A stretch of 64,000 nucleotides of DNA, taken from positions 186,001 through 250,000 of the forward strand of contig NZ_JAINVH010000007.1 in the NCBI RefSeq assembly GCF_020400825.1, written 5' to 3'. Made by a program: the position numbers and the translations under genes. Numbering within the stretch: position 1 is the stretch's first letter; each line of letters begins with the position of its first letter. Shown here piece by piece: positions 46,924 through 57,251 of the stretch. This DNA is from Streptomyces sp. HPF1205. GTDB taxonomy: Bacteria > Actinomycetota > Actinomycetes > Streptomycetales > Streptomycetaceae. The notes under the pieces are model-generated. The model was not told where the DNA came from and ran no database searches. It saw nothing but the letters and a program-made list of their open reading frames with translations.

Positions 46924-47703
46924 ATGACTGTCACACCGATGTCCGGGCGCCGGGCGGACGAGGAGGAAGGGCCGGATCGCCGCAGGGCGGTCGTACGCGA
47001 CGCCCTCGGGGTCGGAGTCGCCGTCGGACTGTCCGGTTTCGCTTTCGGGGTCACCTCGGCGGGCGCGGGCCTGAGCCTGTGGCAGAGCTGCGCGCTGTCG
47101 CTGCTGGTGTTCACCGGCGCCTCGCAGTTCGCCCTGGTCAGCGCCCTCGGGGCGGGCGGCGGACCGTTGGCCGCGGCGGCCGGGGCGCTCTTCCTCGGCA
47201 CCAGGAACGCCTTCTACGGCCTGCGGCTGTCGCGCCTGCTGGAACTGCCCCGCGCGCTGCGGCCACTGGCCGCCCAGTGGGTGATCGACGAGACCTCCGC
47301 GGTCGCCCTGGCCCAGCCCGACCGCGCCGGCGCCCGGCTGGGTTTCACGGTGACCGGGGCGAGCCTGTACGCCCTGTGGAACCTGACGACGCTGTGCGGC
47401 GCCGCGGGCGCCGCCGCACTGGGCGACCCGTCCCGCTGGGGCCTGGACGCGGCGGGCCCCGCCGTCTTCCTCGCGCTGATCGCCCCCAGGCTGACCGGCC
47501 CGACCGAGCGCGCGGTCGCCGCACTGGCCGTCGTACTCGCCCTCACCGCCGTGCCACTGCTGCCCGCCGGTGTCCCCGTCCTGGTCGCCGCCCTTGCCGC
47601 GCCCGCCGCCCTTGCCGCGACCGGCCGCAGGACCGCGACCCGCCGCACGACCGCACCTCACGCGCCTTCGCGCACACAGGAGAACCCGGAGGACGACGCA
47701 TGA
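46924..47703 (+). CDS. azlC: AzlC family amino-acid exporter subunit
   Basis: 259 residues with about six to seven membrane segments; the family partner of AzlD in exporting branched-chain amino acids or analogues. Signatures: LGVGVAVGLSGFAFGVTSAG, LLVFTGASQFALVSALGAGG and GALFLGTRNAFYGLRLSRLL, then QWVIDETSAVALA. The last 40 residues are hydrophilic and Thr/Arg-rich. ATG 46924 starts 11 bases after the AraC regulator and the stop overlaps azlD (ATGA), so the three genes form one operon. Confidence 0.9.
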   Translation: MTVTPMSGRRADEEEGPDRRRAVVRDALGVGVAVGLSGFAFGVTSAGAGLSLWQSCALSLLVFTGASQFALVSALGAGGGPLAAAAGALFLGTRNAFYGLRLSRLLELPRALRPLAAQWVIDETSAVALAQPDRAGARLGFTVTGASLYALWNLTTLCGAAGAAALGDPSRWGLDAAGPAVFLALIAPRLTGPTERAVAALAVVLALTAVPLLPAGVPVLVAALAAPAALAATGRRTATRRTTAPHAPSRTQENPEDDA

Positions 47704-48017
47704 GCACCGCCACCACCTGGACCGCGATCGGCGCGACCGCGCTCGGCTGCTACGGCGTCAAACTGCTCGGGCTGTCCGTTCCCGCCGCCCTGCTGGACAG
47801 GCCCCTCGTCACACGGCTGGCCGCGCTCGTCCCGGTCGCCCTGCTCGCCGCGCTGACCGCCCTGCAGACCTTCTCCGCCGAGGGGCACCGCCTGACGGTG
47901 GACGCGAGGGCCGCGGGACTGGCCGCGGCGGCCGCCGCCCTGCTGCTGCGGGCGCCGTTCCTGGTGATCGTGGCCGTGGCCGTCCTGGTCACCGCGGGAG
48001 TACGGGCCGTCGGCTGA
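47700..48017 (+). CDS. azlD: AzlD family membrane subunit
   Basis: 105 residues, almost entirely hydrophobic with about four membrane segments (WTAIGATALGCYGVKLLGLS, LAALVPVALLAALTAL, AAGLAAAAAALLLRAPFLV, VIVAVAVLVTAGV). It completes the AzlCD two-component exporter. ATG 47700 overlaps the azlC stop. The gene is convergent with the phosphotransferase gene, which ends nine bases beyond its stop. Confidence 0.9.
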   Translation: MSTATTWTAIGATALGCYGVKLLGLSVPAALLDRPLVTRLAALVPVALLAALTALQTFSAEGHRLTVDARAAGLAAAAAALLLRAPFLVIVAVAVLVTAGVRAVG

Positions 48018-48026
48018 GCGGGCGGC

Positions 48027-48971
48027 TCACAGCCAGCTCGCGAACTCCAGCAGCAGTTCGCCGCCCTCGCCGCCGCCGACCGACAGGTACCAGACGCCCG
48101 CCTCGACCGCGCGGAACAGCGACCAGGCGCGCAGGCGGTCGGGCGACACGTCCAGCGCCGAGGCGAGTTCGGTGACGCGGCGGCGCGCGGCGGCGCGGGA
48201 ACCTGGCCGCGCGGCGAGGGTGGACAGGCGGTCGCGGGCCAGCCAGGCCAGGTCGTAGGCGCGCTCGCCGACCTTCGGCTTGGGGTCGATGGCCAGCCAC
48301 GGCGTGCGCTCGCCGGCCAGCACGTTGCCGTGGTGGAAGTCGCCGTGCAGCAGGACCGTCTCCGGCGGCTCTGCCATCAGGTCCGCCCACGCCGACAGCG
48401 CCTCGTCGATCAGCGGCCGCGCGTCGGCCGCCCAGGGCTGCTCCCGGCGCTCGCGCAGCAACCCCGCCAGGGCCCCGGTGTAGTCGGCGACGGAGGTGAA
48501 CGGGTGGTCCTCGGCGGGCGGCACCCACAGCCGCCGGAGCAGCGCGGTGGCCTCCAGCATCGCCTTGGGCTCGGCCAGCGAGCGCAGGCTGACGTCCGCC
48601 TGGAGCCGTTCCAGCAGCAGCACGCCCTGCGCGGGGTCGGCCGCGAGCAGGCGCACCGCGCCGCGCCCGCCCCAGTGCGCCAGCGCCGCGTACTCGTGCT
48701 CGGTCTCCCGGTTGACCATGCCCACCTTGAGCACGGCCGGCTCGCCCCGCGCCGTGCGGACCAGCACGATCATGCTGATCTGGCCGCCGGCGGCGAACAC
48801 CCGCTCCGGCGTCAGCTCCCACCGCTCCAGGTACCCGGCGACCCGGTCCGGCAGCGTCTCCAGCCACGCCCGGCCCGCCTCGCCCTCCCACGCGGCGATC
48901 GTACGGACCAGCCGCTCGGGCGGATCGAGGCGTACGCGTGCGGGCCGGCCGTCGTCCGCCGCTGAACCCAT
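48027..48971 (-). CDS. Aminoglycoside/hydroxyurea phosphotransferase family protein
   Basis: 314 residues with a protein-kinase-like APH fold: VLKVGMVNRETEHEYAAL in the N-lobe (Lys and Glu), the catalytic loop VLLHGDFHHGNVLAG (HGD...N) and the metal-binding AIDPKPKVGERAYDLAWL in place of DFG. These features fit the streptomycin 6-kinase/hydroxyurea phosphotransferase (APH(6)) branch. Whether it modifies an antibiotic or a cellular metabolite is not decided by sequence. ATG 48971 starts MGSAADDGRPARV; there is a 65-base gap to the DUF4439 gene upstream. Confidence 0.87.
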   Translation of the reverse strand: MGSAADDGRPARVRLDPPERLVRTIAAWEGEAGRAWLETLPDRVAGYLERWELTPERVFAAGGQISMIVLVRTARGEPAVLKVGMVNRETEHEYAALAHWGGRGAVRLLAADPAQGVLLLERLQADVSLRSLAEPKAMLEATALLRRLWVPPAEDHPFTSVADYTGALAGLLRERREQPWAADARPLIDEALSAWADLMAEPPETVLLHGDFHHGNVLAGERTPWLAIDPKPKVGERAYDLAWLARDRLSTLAARPGSRAAARRRVTELASALDVSPDRLRAWSLFRAVEAGVWYLSVGGGEGGELLLEFASWL

Positions 48972-49036
48972 GTGTCGCGTTCCCTCCGTCGTCCTTGCGC
49001 GGGCCGTGCGCCGGACCGGTGTCGCGCCGGTGCCGG

Positions 49037-49510
49037 TCAGCCGAATTCCGCCAGCCCAGGGAAGGCTACGCCGCCGCCGGTCCAGCGCACGGCCCGCACC
49101 GCCGCGTCCCGCAGCGCCGCGGCCGCGTCCTGCCGTATGCCGCCTATCGCGGCGCCCACCAGGTCCCCGTACGCGCCCGCGACCCGCTCCTCCAGGAAGG
49201 CGGCCAGCCGCACCGCGGCGGCCGGGTCGGGCACGGCGAACGGCAGCGCGTAGCCGGGCGCGGCGGCCACCGGCACACCGCCCAGCTCGGTGACCGTCCG
49301 GGCCATCACCGCGCGCCGCGCCTTGTGCGCCTCGTACCCCTCGTGGGCCAGCGCCCGCCGGGCCGCCGCGACGTGGCCGCCCACCACCCCGTACCCGTAC
49401 ACCGCGGCGTGCTCGGCGGCCAGTGCCGCCTGGGCCGCGTCGACGACCGCGATCATGCGCTCACCCGTTCCACCCGCTCCACCCGTCGTGCCCGTCCCGT
49501 CCCGTTCCAC
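49037..49510 (-). CDS. DUF4439 ferritin-like protein
   Basis: 157 residues; from about residue 20 it is a helical bundle with AAQAALAAEHAAVYGYGVVG, RRALAHEGYEAHKARRAVM and AAFLEERVAGAYGDLVGA, the ferritin-like DUF4439 pattern with Glu and His at helix positions suited to bind metal. Function unknown. The start GTG 49510 has no good ribosome-binding site; ATG 49456 (MIAVVDAAQ) is an alternative closer to the domain. It begins four bases after the lipoprotein stop and should be its operon partner. Confidence 0.75.
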   Translation of the reverse strand: MERDGTGTTGGAGGTGERMIAVVDAAQAALAAEHAAVYGYGVVGGHVAAARRALAHEGYEAHKARRAVMARTVTELGGVPVAAAPGYALPFAVPDPAAAVRLAAFLEERVAGAYGDLVGAAIGGIRQDAAAALRDAAVRAVRWTGGGVAFPGLAEFG

Positions 49511-49514
49511 TCGC

Positions 49515-50072
49515 TCACTTGTGCCCGGCGGCCAGCAGTACGGCGTGGGCCGCCCCGGCGGCCGCCACGGACGCCAGCAGGCGGGCCAGGTCCCCCGGCA
49601 CGTCCAGCAGCGCGGCGGTCCTGCGGTCCGCGAGCGCGCGCTCCATGGCGGCCAGGTCGGCCGGGGTCGGCGCGGACCGGCCGCCCGCGGTGGCCGCGGC
49701 GCCCTTCGCCGGGGGCTTCGCGGACGGCGCCGCGGCGCCCTTCGACGGCGGCTTCGCGGTCGCGGCCGGAGGCGCGGCCGGGGCGCCGCCGAAGGCCGTC
49801 ACGTGGCGGGCCACCTCCGCGCGCAGCGGCCCCAGGCGCGCCGCCAGGGAGGGCCGGGCGGCGACCGCGGCGTCGTACGCGGCGAGCAGCGCCGTGCTGT
49901 CCCGCAGGGCCCGGGTCCGCTCGGCCGCGCCGGGCTCGGGCAGTGACCGCGCCGAGGCACGGCCTTCGCCGCCGCTCGGGGAGCAACCGGTCACGGCGCC
50001 CGCGGCCACCGCGCTCGCGGCCGTTACGGCCAGGACACGGCGCCTGCTCAGCGGAGCGGTCTGCGGGATCAT
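49515..50072 (-). CDS. Tat-type lipoprotein, possibly ferritin-like
   Basis: 185 residues. The signal peptide SRRRVLAVTAASAVAAGAVT has a twin-arginine start and a lipobox ending TGC (Cys near residue 30), so it should be anchored outside the membrane. A helical part (ALRDSTALLAAYDAAVAARP) and an Ala/Pro/Lys-rich linker with repeated AKPP(S/A)KGAA lead to a C-terminal helix pair (LAAMERALADRRTAALLDVP, LARLLASVAAAGAAHAVLLA). ATG 50072 directly precedes the signal peptide. It diverges from rimP over 154 bases. Confidence 0.8.
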   Translation of the reverse strand: MIPQTAPLSRRRVLAVTAASAVAAGAVTGCSPSGGEGRASARSLPEPGAAERTRALRDSTALLAAYDAAVAARPSLAARLGPLRAEVARHVTAFGGAPAAPPAATAKPPSKGAAAPSAKPPAKGAAATAGGRSAPTPADLAAMERALADRRTAALLDVPGDLARLLASVAAAGAAHAVLLAAGHK

Positions 50073-50226
50073 GGAGGGAGTGTAGGGGGCGCGCGGCGCG
50101 CCCCGCGCGGCACCGTCCCGCGCACCTGCCCGGAGCGAATTGGTCGGCGGGCGGTCCGCCCGGGTAAAGTTTGGCTGACACGCGACCTTCCATGACAACA
50201 GCAGACGCGGCCGAGGAGTCACCCGG

Positions 50227-50757
50227 ATGAGCACGACCCAGAGCGAGAGGCTGCGCGCGTTGCTAGAGCCGCTCGTCGTCAAGGCGGGCCTGGAACTGGA
50301 AGAGGTCAAGGTGTCGGCCGCCGGGAGCAGGCGGCAGCTCCTCGTGGTGGTGGACAGCGACGAGGGCGTGGACCTCGACGCCATGGCCGAGGTCAGCCGG
50401 GAGCTCTCGCAGGCGCTGGACGCCTCCGACGTGATGGGCGAGGCCCAGTACCAGTTGGAGGTCAGCTCGCCCGGCACCGACCGTCCGCTCACCGAACCCC
50501 GCCATTTCCGGCGCAACACCGGCCGGCTGGTCAAGTTCCGGCTCAAGGAGCGCGGCGAGCTGATCGCGCGGATCATTGCGGTGGACGACACCGGGCTGGA
50601 CCTGGAGGTCCCCGGCGTGAAGGGCCGCAGGCCCAAGCCGGACCGGGCGCAGTTCGAGGCGATCGAGCGGGCCAGGGTGGAGATCGAGTTCAGCAGGAAG
50701 CAGGGCGAGCCGGAGACCGGCGGCGGCGCCGTCGACGAGAGCACCGAGGAGGCGTAG
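50227..50757 (+). CDS. rimP: Ribosome maturation factor RimP
   Basis: 176 residues; needed for 30S subunit maturation. The N-terminal alpha/beta domain has [20 protein letters not shown] and [18 protein letters not shown]; the linker motif is [20 protein letters not shown]; the C-terminal SH3-like barrel has [23 protein letters not shown] 50227 has AGGAGTCACCCGG upstream. First gene of the conserved rimP-nusA-ylxR-infB operon, two bases before nusA. The acidic tail after residue 155 is non-conserved. Confidence 0.95.
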   Translation: MSTTQSERLRALLEPLVVKAGLELEEVKVSAAGSRRQLLVVVDSDEGVDLDAMAEVSRELSQALDASDVMGEAQYQLEVSSPGTDRPLTEPRHFRRNTGRLVKFRLKERGELIARIIAVDDTGLDLEVPGVKGRRPKPDRAQFEAIERARVEIEFSRKQGEPETGGGAVDESTEEA

Positions 50758-50759
50758 CC

Positions 50760-51755
50760 GTGGACATCGACATGAAGGCCCTGCGGGGTTTGGTGCAGGA
50801 AAGGCAGATCTCGTTCGACCTGCTGGTCGAGGCCATCGAGTCTGCGCTCCTCATCGCGTACCACCGCGAGCCCGGCAGCCACCGCAGGGCGCGCGTGGAG
50901 CTGGACCGCACCACCGGGCACGTCACCGTATGGGCCACCGAGGAGCCGGACGAGGCAGGCGAGGGCGCCGAGCCGCGGGAGTTCGACGACACCCCCAGCG
51001 GCTTCGGGCGGATCGCCGCGTCCACCGCCAAGCAGGTCATCCTCCAGCGGCTGCGCGACGCCGAGGACGACGTGACCTTCGGCGAGTACGCCGGCCGGGA
51101 GGGCGACATCGTCACCGGCGTCGTCCAGCAGGGCAAGGACCCCAAGAACGTGCTGGTCGACATCGGCAAGCTGGAGGCGATCCTGCCGGTGCAGGAGCAG
51201 GTCCCCGGCGAGGACTACGCCCACGGCACCCGGCTGCGCAGCTACGTCGTACGGGTCGCCAAGGGAATGCGCGGGCCGTCGGTGACGTTGTCGCGTACCC
51301 ACCCCAACCTCGTGAAGAAGCTCTTCGCGCTGGAGGTGCCCGAGATCGCCGACGGTTCCGTGGTGATCGAGGCCATCGCCCGGGAGGCGGGCCACCGCAC
51401 CAAGATCGCGGTGCGCTCCACCCGGTCAGGGCTGAACGCCAAGGGCGCCTGCATCGGACCCATGGGGGCCCGGGTGCGCGCGGTGATGGCCGAATTGCAC
51501 GGGGAGAAGATCGACATCGTGGACTGGTCGGACGACCCCGCGGAGATGGTGGCCAACGCACTGTCCCCGGCCCGGGTGTCCAAGGTCGAGGTCGTCGACC
51601 AGGGTGGCAGGTCGGCCCGGGTCACCGTGCCGGACTACCAGCTCTCGCTCGCCATCGGCAAGGAGGGCCAGAACGCCCGGCTCGCCGCCCGGCTGACCGG
51701 CTGGCGGATCGACATCCGGCCGGACACCGAGCAGCAGCAGGTGGCACACGGCTGA
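50760..51755 (+). CDS. nusA: Transcription termination/antitermination factor NusA
   Basis: 331 residues. The N-terminal RNA-polymerase-binding domain includes [20 protein letters not shown]; the S1 domain has [20 protein letters not shown]; two KH domains follow, with [20 protein letters not shown] and [20 protein letters not shown]. It lacks the acidic C-terminal repeats of E. coli NusA, as usual for actinobacteria. GTG 50760 gives [18 protein letters not shown], matching the family start. It probably also modulates transcription of its own operon. Confidence 0.95.
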   Translation: MDIDMKALRGLVQERQISFDLLVEAIESALLIAYHREPGSHRRARVELDRTTGHVTVWATEEPDEAGEGAEPREFDDTPSGFGRIAASTAKQVILQRLRDAEDDVTFGEYAGREGDIVTGVVQQGKDPKNVLVDIGKLEAILPVQEQVPGEDYAHGTRLRSYVVRVAKGMRGPSVTLSRTHPNLVKKLFALEVPEIADGSVVIEAIAREAGHRTKIAVRSTRSGLNAKGACIGPMGARVRAVMAELHGEKIDIVDWSDDPAEMVANALSPARVSKVEVVDQGGRSARVTVPDYQLSLAIGKEGQNARLAARLTGWRIDIRPDTEQQQVAHG

Positions 51756-51862
51756 CCCCGGCCCAACACCGGCCGAACGAGCACCGAATCCAAGCCAACC
51801 CGAGGCCGAACAACCGTGCGTCGGCTTACTCGAAGGAGTGGGGCCGGTGCGGGGAGGTAGAC

Positions 51863-52147
51863 TTGAGAGTGTCTGGTCGGACGCTGAGCCCAGCATGCCC
51901 GGAGCGAACCTGCATCGGCTGCCGGCAGCGAGCGGCCAAGACCGACCTGCTGCGTGTGGCGGTGGCCGGGGACGCACCTGTTCCCGATCATCGCGGTACG
52001 CTGCCCGGTCGGGGTGCGTATCTGCACCCCGCCCTTGCCTGTCTCGACCTGGCGGTCCGCCGCCGGGCGTTCCACCGGGCGTTCAGACGCCAGGTGACGC
52101 CCGACACCGCGGAACTGCGCCGGTACGTCGAGCGGGCAGCCCCGTAA
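51863..52147 (+). CDS. ylxR: YlxR family RNA-binding protein
   Basis: 94 residues, DUF448/YlxR. Hallmarks are PERTCIGCRQRAAKTDLLRV and GRGAYLHPALACLDLAVRRR, a small basic nucleic-acid-binding fold found between nusA and infB in most bacteria. TTG 51863 was chosen because GGGGAGG (51851-51857) is ideally spaced; GTG 51869 is the alternative. The gap after nusA is 107 bases. Confidence 0.88.
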   Translation: MRVSGRTLSPACPERTCIGCRQRAAKTDLLRVAVAGDAPVPDHRGTLPGRGAYLHPALACLDLAVRRRAFHRAFRRQVTPDTAELRRYVERAAP

Positions 52148-52309
52148 GAAGTAAGGAAGAAGTACGGCACGGCCCACGCCGTGCGGTCAGGTACCTCGCG
52201 AGTCGGAAGTAGGTCGAGATTGCGATGAGCACTCGATGAGTACGCGATGAGTACGCCCATGAAGTAGCGACGGTCCGGCGGACGATCACCCCGGACCAGA
52301 AGGAGCGAA

Positions 52310-55300
52310 GTGGCTAAGGTCCGGGTATACGAACTCGCCAAGGAGATGGGAGTCGAGAGCAAGGTCGTCATGGCCAAGCTCCAGGAACTCGGCGAATTCG
52401 TCCGTTCGGCGTCCTCGACCATCGAGGCGCCGGTTGTCCGCAAACTGACTGACGCTTTCCAGGGATCCGGCGGCGGCGCCGCCGGCAAGTCCGCTGCCAA
52501 GCCGTCGGCGCCCCGCAAGGCGGCGCCCGCCAAGCCGGCCCCCACCCCGGGTGCGCCGGCCCGTCCCGCTGCCCCGGCGCCCAAGCCGGGCGGCCCGGTG
52601 ACGCCCGCGGCTCCGGCCGCATCCGGCACCCCGTCCGGCGGTGCCCCCGGCCCCGGCCCGCGCCCCGGCCCCCGGCCGAGCGCGCCGCGGCCCGCCCCGG
52701 CGGCCCCCGTGCCCGCCGCGGAGTTCCAGGCGCCGCCGTCCCCGGCGGCCCCCGCCGCTCCGCAGGCGCAGCGCCCGGCCGCCACGCCCGGCCCCCGGCC
52801 GGCCCCCCGTCCGGGCGGTTCCGGTCAGGGCCAGCAGCGCGGCGAGGGCAGTCCGCGTCCGTCCGGACGTCCGGCCCCCGGCCAGGGCGGCGGCCGTCCC
52901 GGTCCGCGTCCGGCCGGCCCGCGTCCCGGCAACAACCCGTTCACGTCCGGCTCCACCGGCATGCCGCGCCCCGGTGGCGCGCCGCGTCCCGGCGGCGGCC
53001 AGGGCGGTGCGCCGCGCCCCGCGGCACCCGGCGGCGCCCCGCGTCCCGGCGGCGCTCCCCGTCCGGGCGCGCCCGGCGGGCAGGCCGGTCCCGGCGGGCC
53101 GCGCCCGACCCCGGGCGGCATGCCGCGCCCGCAGTCCGCGGGCCCGCGCCCGAACCCGGGCATGATGCCCCAGCGTCCCTCCGGCGGCCCCGGTACGGGA
53201 GGCCCCGGCGGCCGCAGCGGCGGTCCCGGCCGGCCCGGCCCCGGCGGCCGTACCGGTGGCGGTCCGCGTCCCGGCGGCGGCTTCGCCGGCCGTCCCGCGG
53301 GTCCCGGCGGCGGTGGCCGTCCGGGCGGCGGCGGTGGCTTCGGCGGTCCGCGTCCCGGTGGCGGCGCCCCCGGCGGCGGTGGCGGCGGCTTCGGCCCGCG
53401 TCCCGGCGGCTTCGGCGGGCGTCCCGGCGGCCCGGGCGGCCGCGGCGGCACGCAGGGCGCGTTCGGCCGCGGCCCCGGTGGCCGTCCGGCGCGCGGCCGC
53501 AAGAGCAAGCGGCAGCGGCGCCAGGAGTACGAGGCCATGCAGGCCCCGTCCGTGGGCGGCGTGCTGCTGCCCCGCGGCAACGGCCAGACCGTGCGCCTGT
53601 CGCGCGGTGCCTCGCTCACCGACTTCGCCGAGAAGATCAACGCCAACCCGGCGTCGCTCGTCCAGGTGATGCTCAACCTCGGGGAGATGGTCACCGCCAC
53701 CCAGTCGGTGTCCGACTCCACCCTGGAGCTGCTCGCCGACGAGATGAACTACGTGCTGGAGATCGTCAGCCCGGAGGAGGAGGACCGCGAGCTGCTCGAG
53801 TCCTTCGACATCGAGTTCGGCGAGGACGAGGGCGGCGAGGAGGCCCTGGTCTCCCGGCCGCCGGTGGTCACCGTCATGGGCCACGTCGACCACGGCAAGA
53901 CCCGCCTGCTCGACGCGATCCGCAAGACCAACGTGGTCGCGGGCGAGGCCGGCGGCATCACGCAGCACATCGGCGCGTACCAGGTCACGACCGCGGTCAA
54001 CGACGAAGAGCGCAAGATCACCTTCATCGACACCCCGGGTCACGAGGCCTTCACCGCCATGCGTGCCCGCGGTGCCAAGTCGACCGACATCGCGATCCTG
54101 GTCGTCGCGGCCAACGACGGCGTGATGCCGCAGACCGTCGAGGCGCTCAACCACGCCAAGGCGGCCGACGTGCCGATCGTCGTCGCGGTCAACAAGATCG
54201 ACGTCGAGGGCGCCGACCCGACCAAGGTGCGCGGCCAGCTCACCGAGTACGGGCTGGTGGCCGAGGAGTACGGCGGCGACACCATGTTCGTCGACATCTC
54301 CGCCAAGCAGGGTCTGCACATCGACTCGCTGCTGGAGGCGGTCGTCCTGACCGCCGACGCCTCCCTGGACCTGCGGGCCAACCCGGAGCAGAGCGCCCAG
54401 GGCATCGCGATCGAGGCGCACCTGGACAAGGGCCGCGGCGCCACCGCGACCGTCCTGGTGCAGCGCGGCACCCTGCGGGTCGGCGAGACCATGGTCGTCG
54501 GCGACGCCTACGGGCGCGTGCGCGCCATGCTCGACGACGCGGGCAACACGGTCGACGAGGCCGGCCCGTCCATGCCGGTCCAGGTGCTCGGCCTGACCAA
54601 CGTGCCGGGCGCCGGCGACAGCTTCATCGTCGTCGACGAGGACCGCACGGCCCGGCAGATCGCCGAGAAGCGTGCCGCCCGCGAGCGGAACGCGGCGTTC
54701 GCCCGCAAGGGCCGCAGGTTCTCGCTGGAGAACCTGGACGAGGCGCTCAAGGCCGGTGAGGTGCAGGAACTCAACCTCATCATCAAGGGCGACGCGTCCG
54801 GTTCCGTCGAGGCCCTGGAGTCGTCGCTGCTGCAGCTCGACGTCGGCGAGGAGGTCGACATCCGCGTGCTGCACCGCGGCGTGGGTGCGGTCACCGAGTC
54901 GGACATCGACCTGGCGACCGGTTCCGACGCCATCGTGATCGGCTTCAACGTGCGCGCCGCCGGGCGTGCCACGCAGATGGCCGAGCGCGAGGGTGTGGAC
55001 GTCCGCTACTACTCGGTGATCTACCAGGCCATCGAGGAGATCGAAGCGGCGCTGAAGGGCATGCTGAAGCCGGAGTTCGAGGAGGTGGAGCTGGGCACCG
55101 CGGAGATCCGCGAGGTCTTCCGCTCCTCCAAGCTCGGCAACATCGCCGGTGTGCTGGTCCGCTCCGGCGAGGTCCGGCGCAACACCAAGGCCCGGCTGCT
55201 GCGCGACGGCAAGGTCGTCGCGGAGAACCTCACCATCGAGGGCCTGCGCCGCTTCAAGGACGACGTCACCGAGATCCGTGAGGGTTACGAGGGCGGTATC

Positions 55301-55378
55301 AACCTCGGCAACTACAACGACATCAAGGTCGACGACGTCATCGCCACCTACGAGATGCGGGAGAAGCCGCGCGGCTGA
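52310..55378 (+). CDS. infB: Translation initiation factor IF-2
   Basis: 1022 residues. Binds fMet-tRNA and GTP and joins it to the 30S subunit. Residues 1-50 form the IF2_N helical motif ([20 protein letters not shown]). Residues 60-400 are an unusually long Gly/Pro/Arg-rich disordered segment, typical of Streptomyces. A second IF2_N motif lies near 420-470. The G domain starts with GHVDHGKT (524-531), then DTPGHEAF and NKID; domains II-IV with [14 protein letters not shown] and [17 protein letters not shown] complete it. GTG 52310 follows AAGGAGCG. Length and features are normal for the genus. Confidence 0.97.
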   Translation: MAKVRVYELAKEMGVESKVVMAKLQELGEFVRSASSTIEAPVVRKLTDAFQGSGGGAAGKSAAKPSAPRKAAPAKPAPTPGAPARPAAPAPKPGGPVTPAAPAASGTPSGGAPGPGPRPGPRPSAPRPAPAAPVPAAEFQAPPSPAAPAAPQAQRPAATPGPRPAPRPGGSGQGQQRGEGSPRPSGRPAPGQGGGRPGPRPAGPRPGNNPFTSGSTGMPRPGGAPRPGGGQGGAPRPAAPGGAPRPGGAPRPGAPGGQAGPGGPRPTPGGMPRPQSAGPRPNPGMMPQRPSGGPGTGGPGGRSGGPGRPGPGGRTGGGPRPGGGFAGRPAGPGGGGRPGGGGGFGGPRPGGGAPGGGGGGFGPRPGGFGGRPGGPGGRGGTQGAFGRGPGGRPARGRKSKRQRRQEYEAMQAPSVGGVLLPRGNGQTVRLSRGASLTDFAEKINANPASLVQVMLNLGEMVTATQSVSDSTLELLADEMNYVLEIVSPEEEDRELLESFDIEFGEDEGGEEALVSRPPVVTVMGHVDHGKTRLLDAIRKTNVVAGEAGGITQHIGAYQVTTAVNDEERKITFIDTPGHEAFTAMRARGAKSTDIAILVVAANDGVMPQTVEALNHAKAADVPIVVAVNKIDVEGADPTKVRGQLTEYGLVAEEYGGDTMFVDISAKQGLHIDSLLEAVVLTADASLDLRANPEQSAQGIAIEAHLDKGRGATATVLVQRGTLRVGETMVVGDAYGRVRAMLDDAGNTVDEAGPSMPVQVLGLTNVPGAGDSFIVVDEDRTARQIAEKRAARERNAAFARKGRRFSLENLDEALKAGEVQELNLIIKGDASGSVEALESSLLQLDVGEEVDIRVLHRGVGAVTESDIDLATGSDAIVIGFNVRAAGRATQMAEREGVDVRYYSVIYQAIEEIEAALKGMLKPEFEEVELGTAEIREVFRSSKLGNIAGVLVRSGEVRRNTKARLLRDGKVVAENLTIEGLRRFKDDVTEIREGYEGGINLGNYNDIKVDDVIATYEMREKPRG

Positions 55379-55387
55379 CACCGCCGG

Positions 55388-55448
55388 CAGGCGGTCCGGG
55401 GCCGGTGGACGGAGTGAAAATCCGTCGATCGGCCCCGGCCGCCGCCTG
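55388..55448 (+). terminator. Long hairpin between infB and ylxP
   Basis: CCGGGGCCG (55396-55404) pairs with CGGCCCCGG (55430-55438); inside, GACGGA (55408-55413) pairs with TCCGTC (55421-55426) around GTGAAAA; outside, CAGGCGG (55388-55394) faces CCGCCGCCTG with a small bulge. The stem starts ten bases after the infB stop and ends 14 bases before the ylxP start, so it could attenuate or stabilise the mRNA. Confidence 0.6.
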
Positions 55449-55461
55449 TACCGTCGTACCC

Positions 55462-55755
55462 ATGTACGCAGGCACGCTGTGTTTTGACCTGCTCCTGGGG
55501 GACGTACGGTCGCTGAAGGAGAAGAGGTCGGTGGTCCGCCCCATCGTCGCCGAGCTGCACCGCAAGTTCGCGGTGAGCGCGGCCGAGACCGGGGACCAGA
55601 ACCTCTATCGCAGAGCCGAAATCGCCATCGCGGTGGTCTCCGGGGACCTGGGGCACCTGAAGGACGTGCTCGACCGGTGCGAGCGCTGGATGGTCGCCCG
55701 GCCCGAGGTGGAGCTGCTGTCGGCACGGCAGCGCATCCACGGTGACGACGACTGA
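55462..55755 (+). CDS. ylxP: YlxP-like DUF503 protein
   Basis: 97 residues, DUF503. The sequence begins MYAGTLCFDLLLGDVRSLKE and has KRSVVRPIVAELHRKFAVSA and IAIAVVSGDLGHLKDVLDR, a small ferredoxin-like fold conserved between infB and rbfA; function unknown, thought to relate to ribosome maturation. ATG 55462 gives the family start; upstream in-frame codons lie in the hairpin. Confidence 0.9.
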   Translation: MYAGTLCFDLLLGDVRSLKEKRSVVRPIVAELHRKFAVSAAETGDQNLYRRAEIAIAVVSGDLGHLKDVLDRCERWMVARPEVELLSARQRIHGDDD

Positions 55756-55821
55756 ACCGCGGACGTCCGGCCGTCGCCGCGCACCGCCGAACCGGAGAAG
55801 CCGGAGAGAGAGAAGAAGACG

Positions 55822-56358
55822 ATGACCGACACCGCGCGGGCGCGCAAGCTGGCGGACCGCATCCGGGTCGTGGTCGCGGAGACCCTGCAGCGGCGGATCA
55901 AGGACCCGCGGCTGGGCTACGTGACGATCACCGACACCCGGGTCACCGGCGACCTGCGGGAGGCGACCGTCTTCTACACGGTCTACGGCGACGACGAGGA
56001 GCGCGCCGCGTCCGCCGCCGCGCTGGAGAGCGCCAAGGGCGTCCTTCGCTCCGAGGTCGGCCGCCAGACCGGGGTGCGCTTCACCCCGACCCTCGCCTTC
56101 GTCGCCGACGCCCTCCCGGATAACGCCCGCACCATCGACGACCTGCTCGCCAAGGCCCGCGCGGCCGACGAGGAGGTCCGCAAGACGGCCACCGACGCGC
56201 GGTACGCGGGCGACGCCGACCCGTACCGCAAGCCGGCCGGCGCGGACGAGGTGGACGAGGTGGACGACGGGGACGCGAACGGGGACGGGGACGCGGACGG
56301 GGACCGGCCCGGAGACGCGGCGACCGGCCCGGCCGAGGGCGGTTCCGCACCCGCATGA
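55822..56358 (+). CDS. rbfA: 30S ribosome-binding factor RbfA
   Basis: 178 residues. Assists late 30S assembly by binding near helix 44/45 of 16S rRNA. The KH-like core is visible: [40 protein letters not shown] and [20 protein letters not shown]. The C-terminal 45 residues are Asp/Gly/Ala-rich with an alternating (D/N)GD pattern and are unlikely to fold. Its stop overlaps truB (ATGA). ATG 55822 has a GAGAGAGAAGAAG upstream. Confidence 0.95.
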   Translation: MTDTARARKLADRIRVVVAETLQRRIKDPRLGYVTITDTRVTGDLREATVFYTVYGDDEERAASAAALESAKGVLRSEVGRQTGVRFTPTLAFVADALPDNARTIDDLLAKARAADEEVRKTATDARYAGDADPYRKPAGADEVDEVDDGDANGDGDADGDRPGDAATGPAEGGSAPA

Positions 56359-57251
56359 CCTCGCGCAAGAACCGCACAGAAGGCCCCTCGGGGCTGATCA
56401 TCGTGGACAAGCCCGGGGGGCTCACCTCGCACGGGGTGGTCTCCCGGGTGCGCCGGCTGGCCGGAACCCGGCGGGTCGGGCACGCCGGCACCCTCGACCC
56501 GATGGCGACCGGGGTCCTGGTCGTCGGCGTGGAGAAGGCCACCCGGCTGCTCGGCCACCTCGCGCTCACCGAGAAGGAGTACGCCGCCACCATCCGGCTC
56601 GGCCAGACCACGGTCACCGACGACGCCGAGGGCGAGCTCACGGCGAGCGTGCCGGCGACCGGGGTGACGGCGGAGGCCGTCGGCGCGGGCATCGCGGCCC
56701 TCACCGGGCCCATCCAGCAGGTGCCGTCGAAGGTCAGCGCCATCAAGGTCGGCGGAGTGCGCTCCTACACCCGGGTACGGGAGGGCGAGGACTTCGAGCT
56801 CGCCGCGCGGCCGGTGACGGTCCACTCCTTCACCGTGGGCGACATGCGCCGGCACGACGACGTACTCGACCTCGACGTCACCGTGGTCTGCTCCTCCGGC
56901 ACCTACATCCGCGCGCTCGCCCGCGACCTGGGCGCCGGGCTCGGCGTCGGCGGCCACCTCACCGCGCTGCGCCGCACCCGGGTGGGCCCCTACGGCCTCG
57001 ACCGCGCCCGCACCCTGGACGAACTCGCCGAGTCCTTCGAGGTGCTGCCCATCGAGGAGGCGGCCGCCGCGGCCTTCCCCCGCTGGGACGTGGACGACGA
57101 CCAGGCCCGGCTGCTCGGCAACGGCGTCCGCATCAAAGCGCCCGCGCTGCCCACCGGCCCGAACGCGGTCTTCGGACCCGACGGGCGCTTCCTCGCGCTG
57201 GTCGAGGAGCACCGCGGGCAGGCGAGGATCGTGGCCGGCTTCGCGCAGTAG
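56355..57251 (+). CDS. truB: tRNA pseudouridine(55) synthase
   Basis: 298 residues. Converts U55 of tRNAs to pseudouridine. The catalytic Asp is Asp48 in [37 protein letters not shown] is the N-terminal family motif, [20 protein letters not shown] the conserved substrate strand, and [20 protein letters not shown] the second signature. The C-terminal extension resembles a PUA-like domain. ATG 56355 overlaps rbfA by four bases. It ends the translation operon; the trypsin-like/STAND gene is interposed before ribF. Confidence 0.96.
   Translation: MTSRKNRTEGPSGLIIVDKPGGLTSHGVVSRVRRLAGTRRVGHAGTLDPMATGVLVVGVEKATRLLGHLALTEKEYAATIRLGQTTVTDDAEGELTASVPATGVTAEAVGAGIAALTGPIQQVPSKVSAIKVGGVRSYTRVREGEDFELAARPVTVHSFTVGDMRRHDDVLDLDVTVVCSSGTYIRALARDLGAGLGVGGHLTALRRTRVGPYGLDRARTLDELAESFEVLPIEEAAAAAFPRWDVDDDQARLLGNGVRIKAPALPTGPNAVFGPDGRFLALVEEHRGQARIVAGFAQ

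Noticed and set aside
52286..55726. 1146-residue open frame antisense to infB
   Set aside because: Its Ala/Thr/Gly-rich sequence mirrors the low-complexity and G-domain parts of IF-2; no independent coding evidence.
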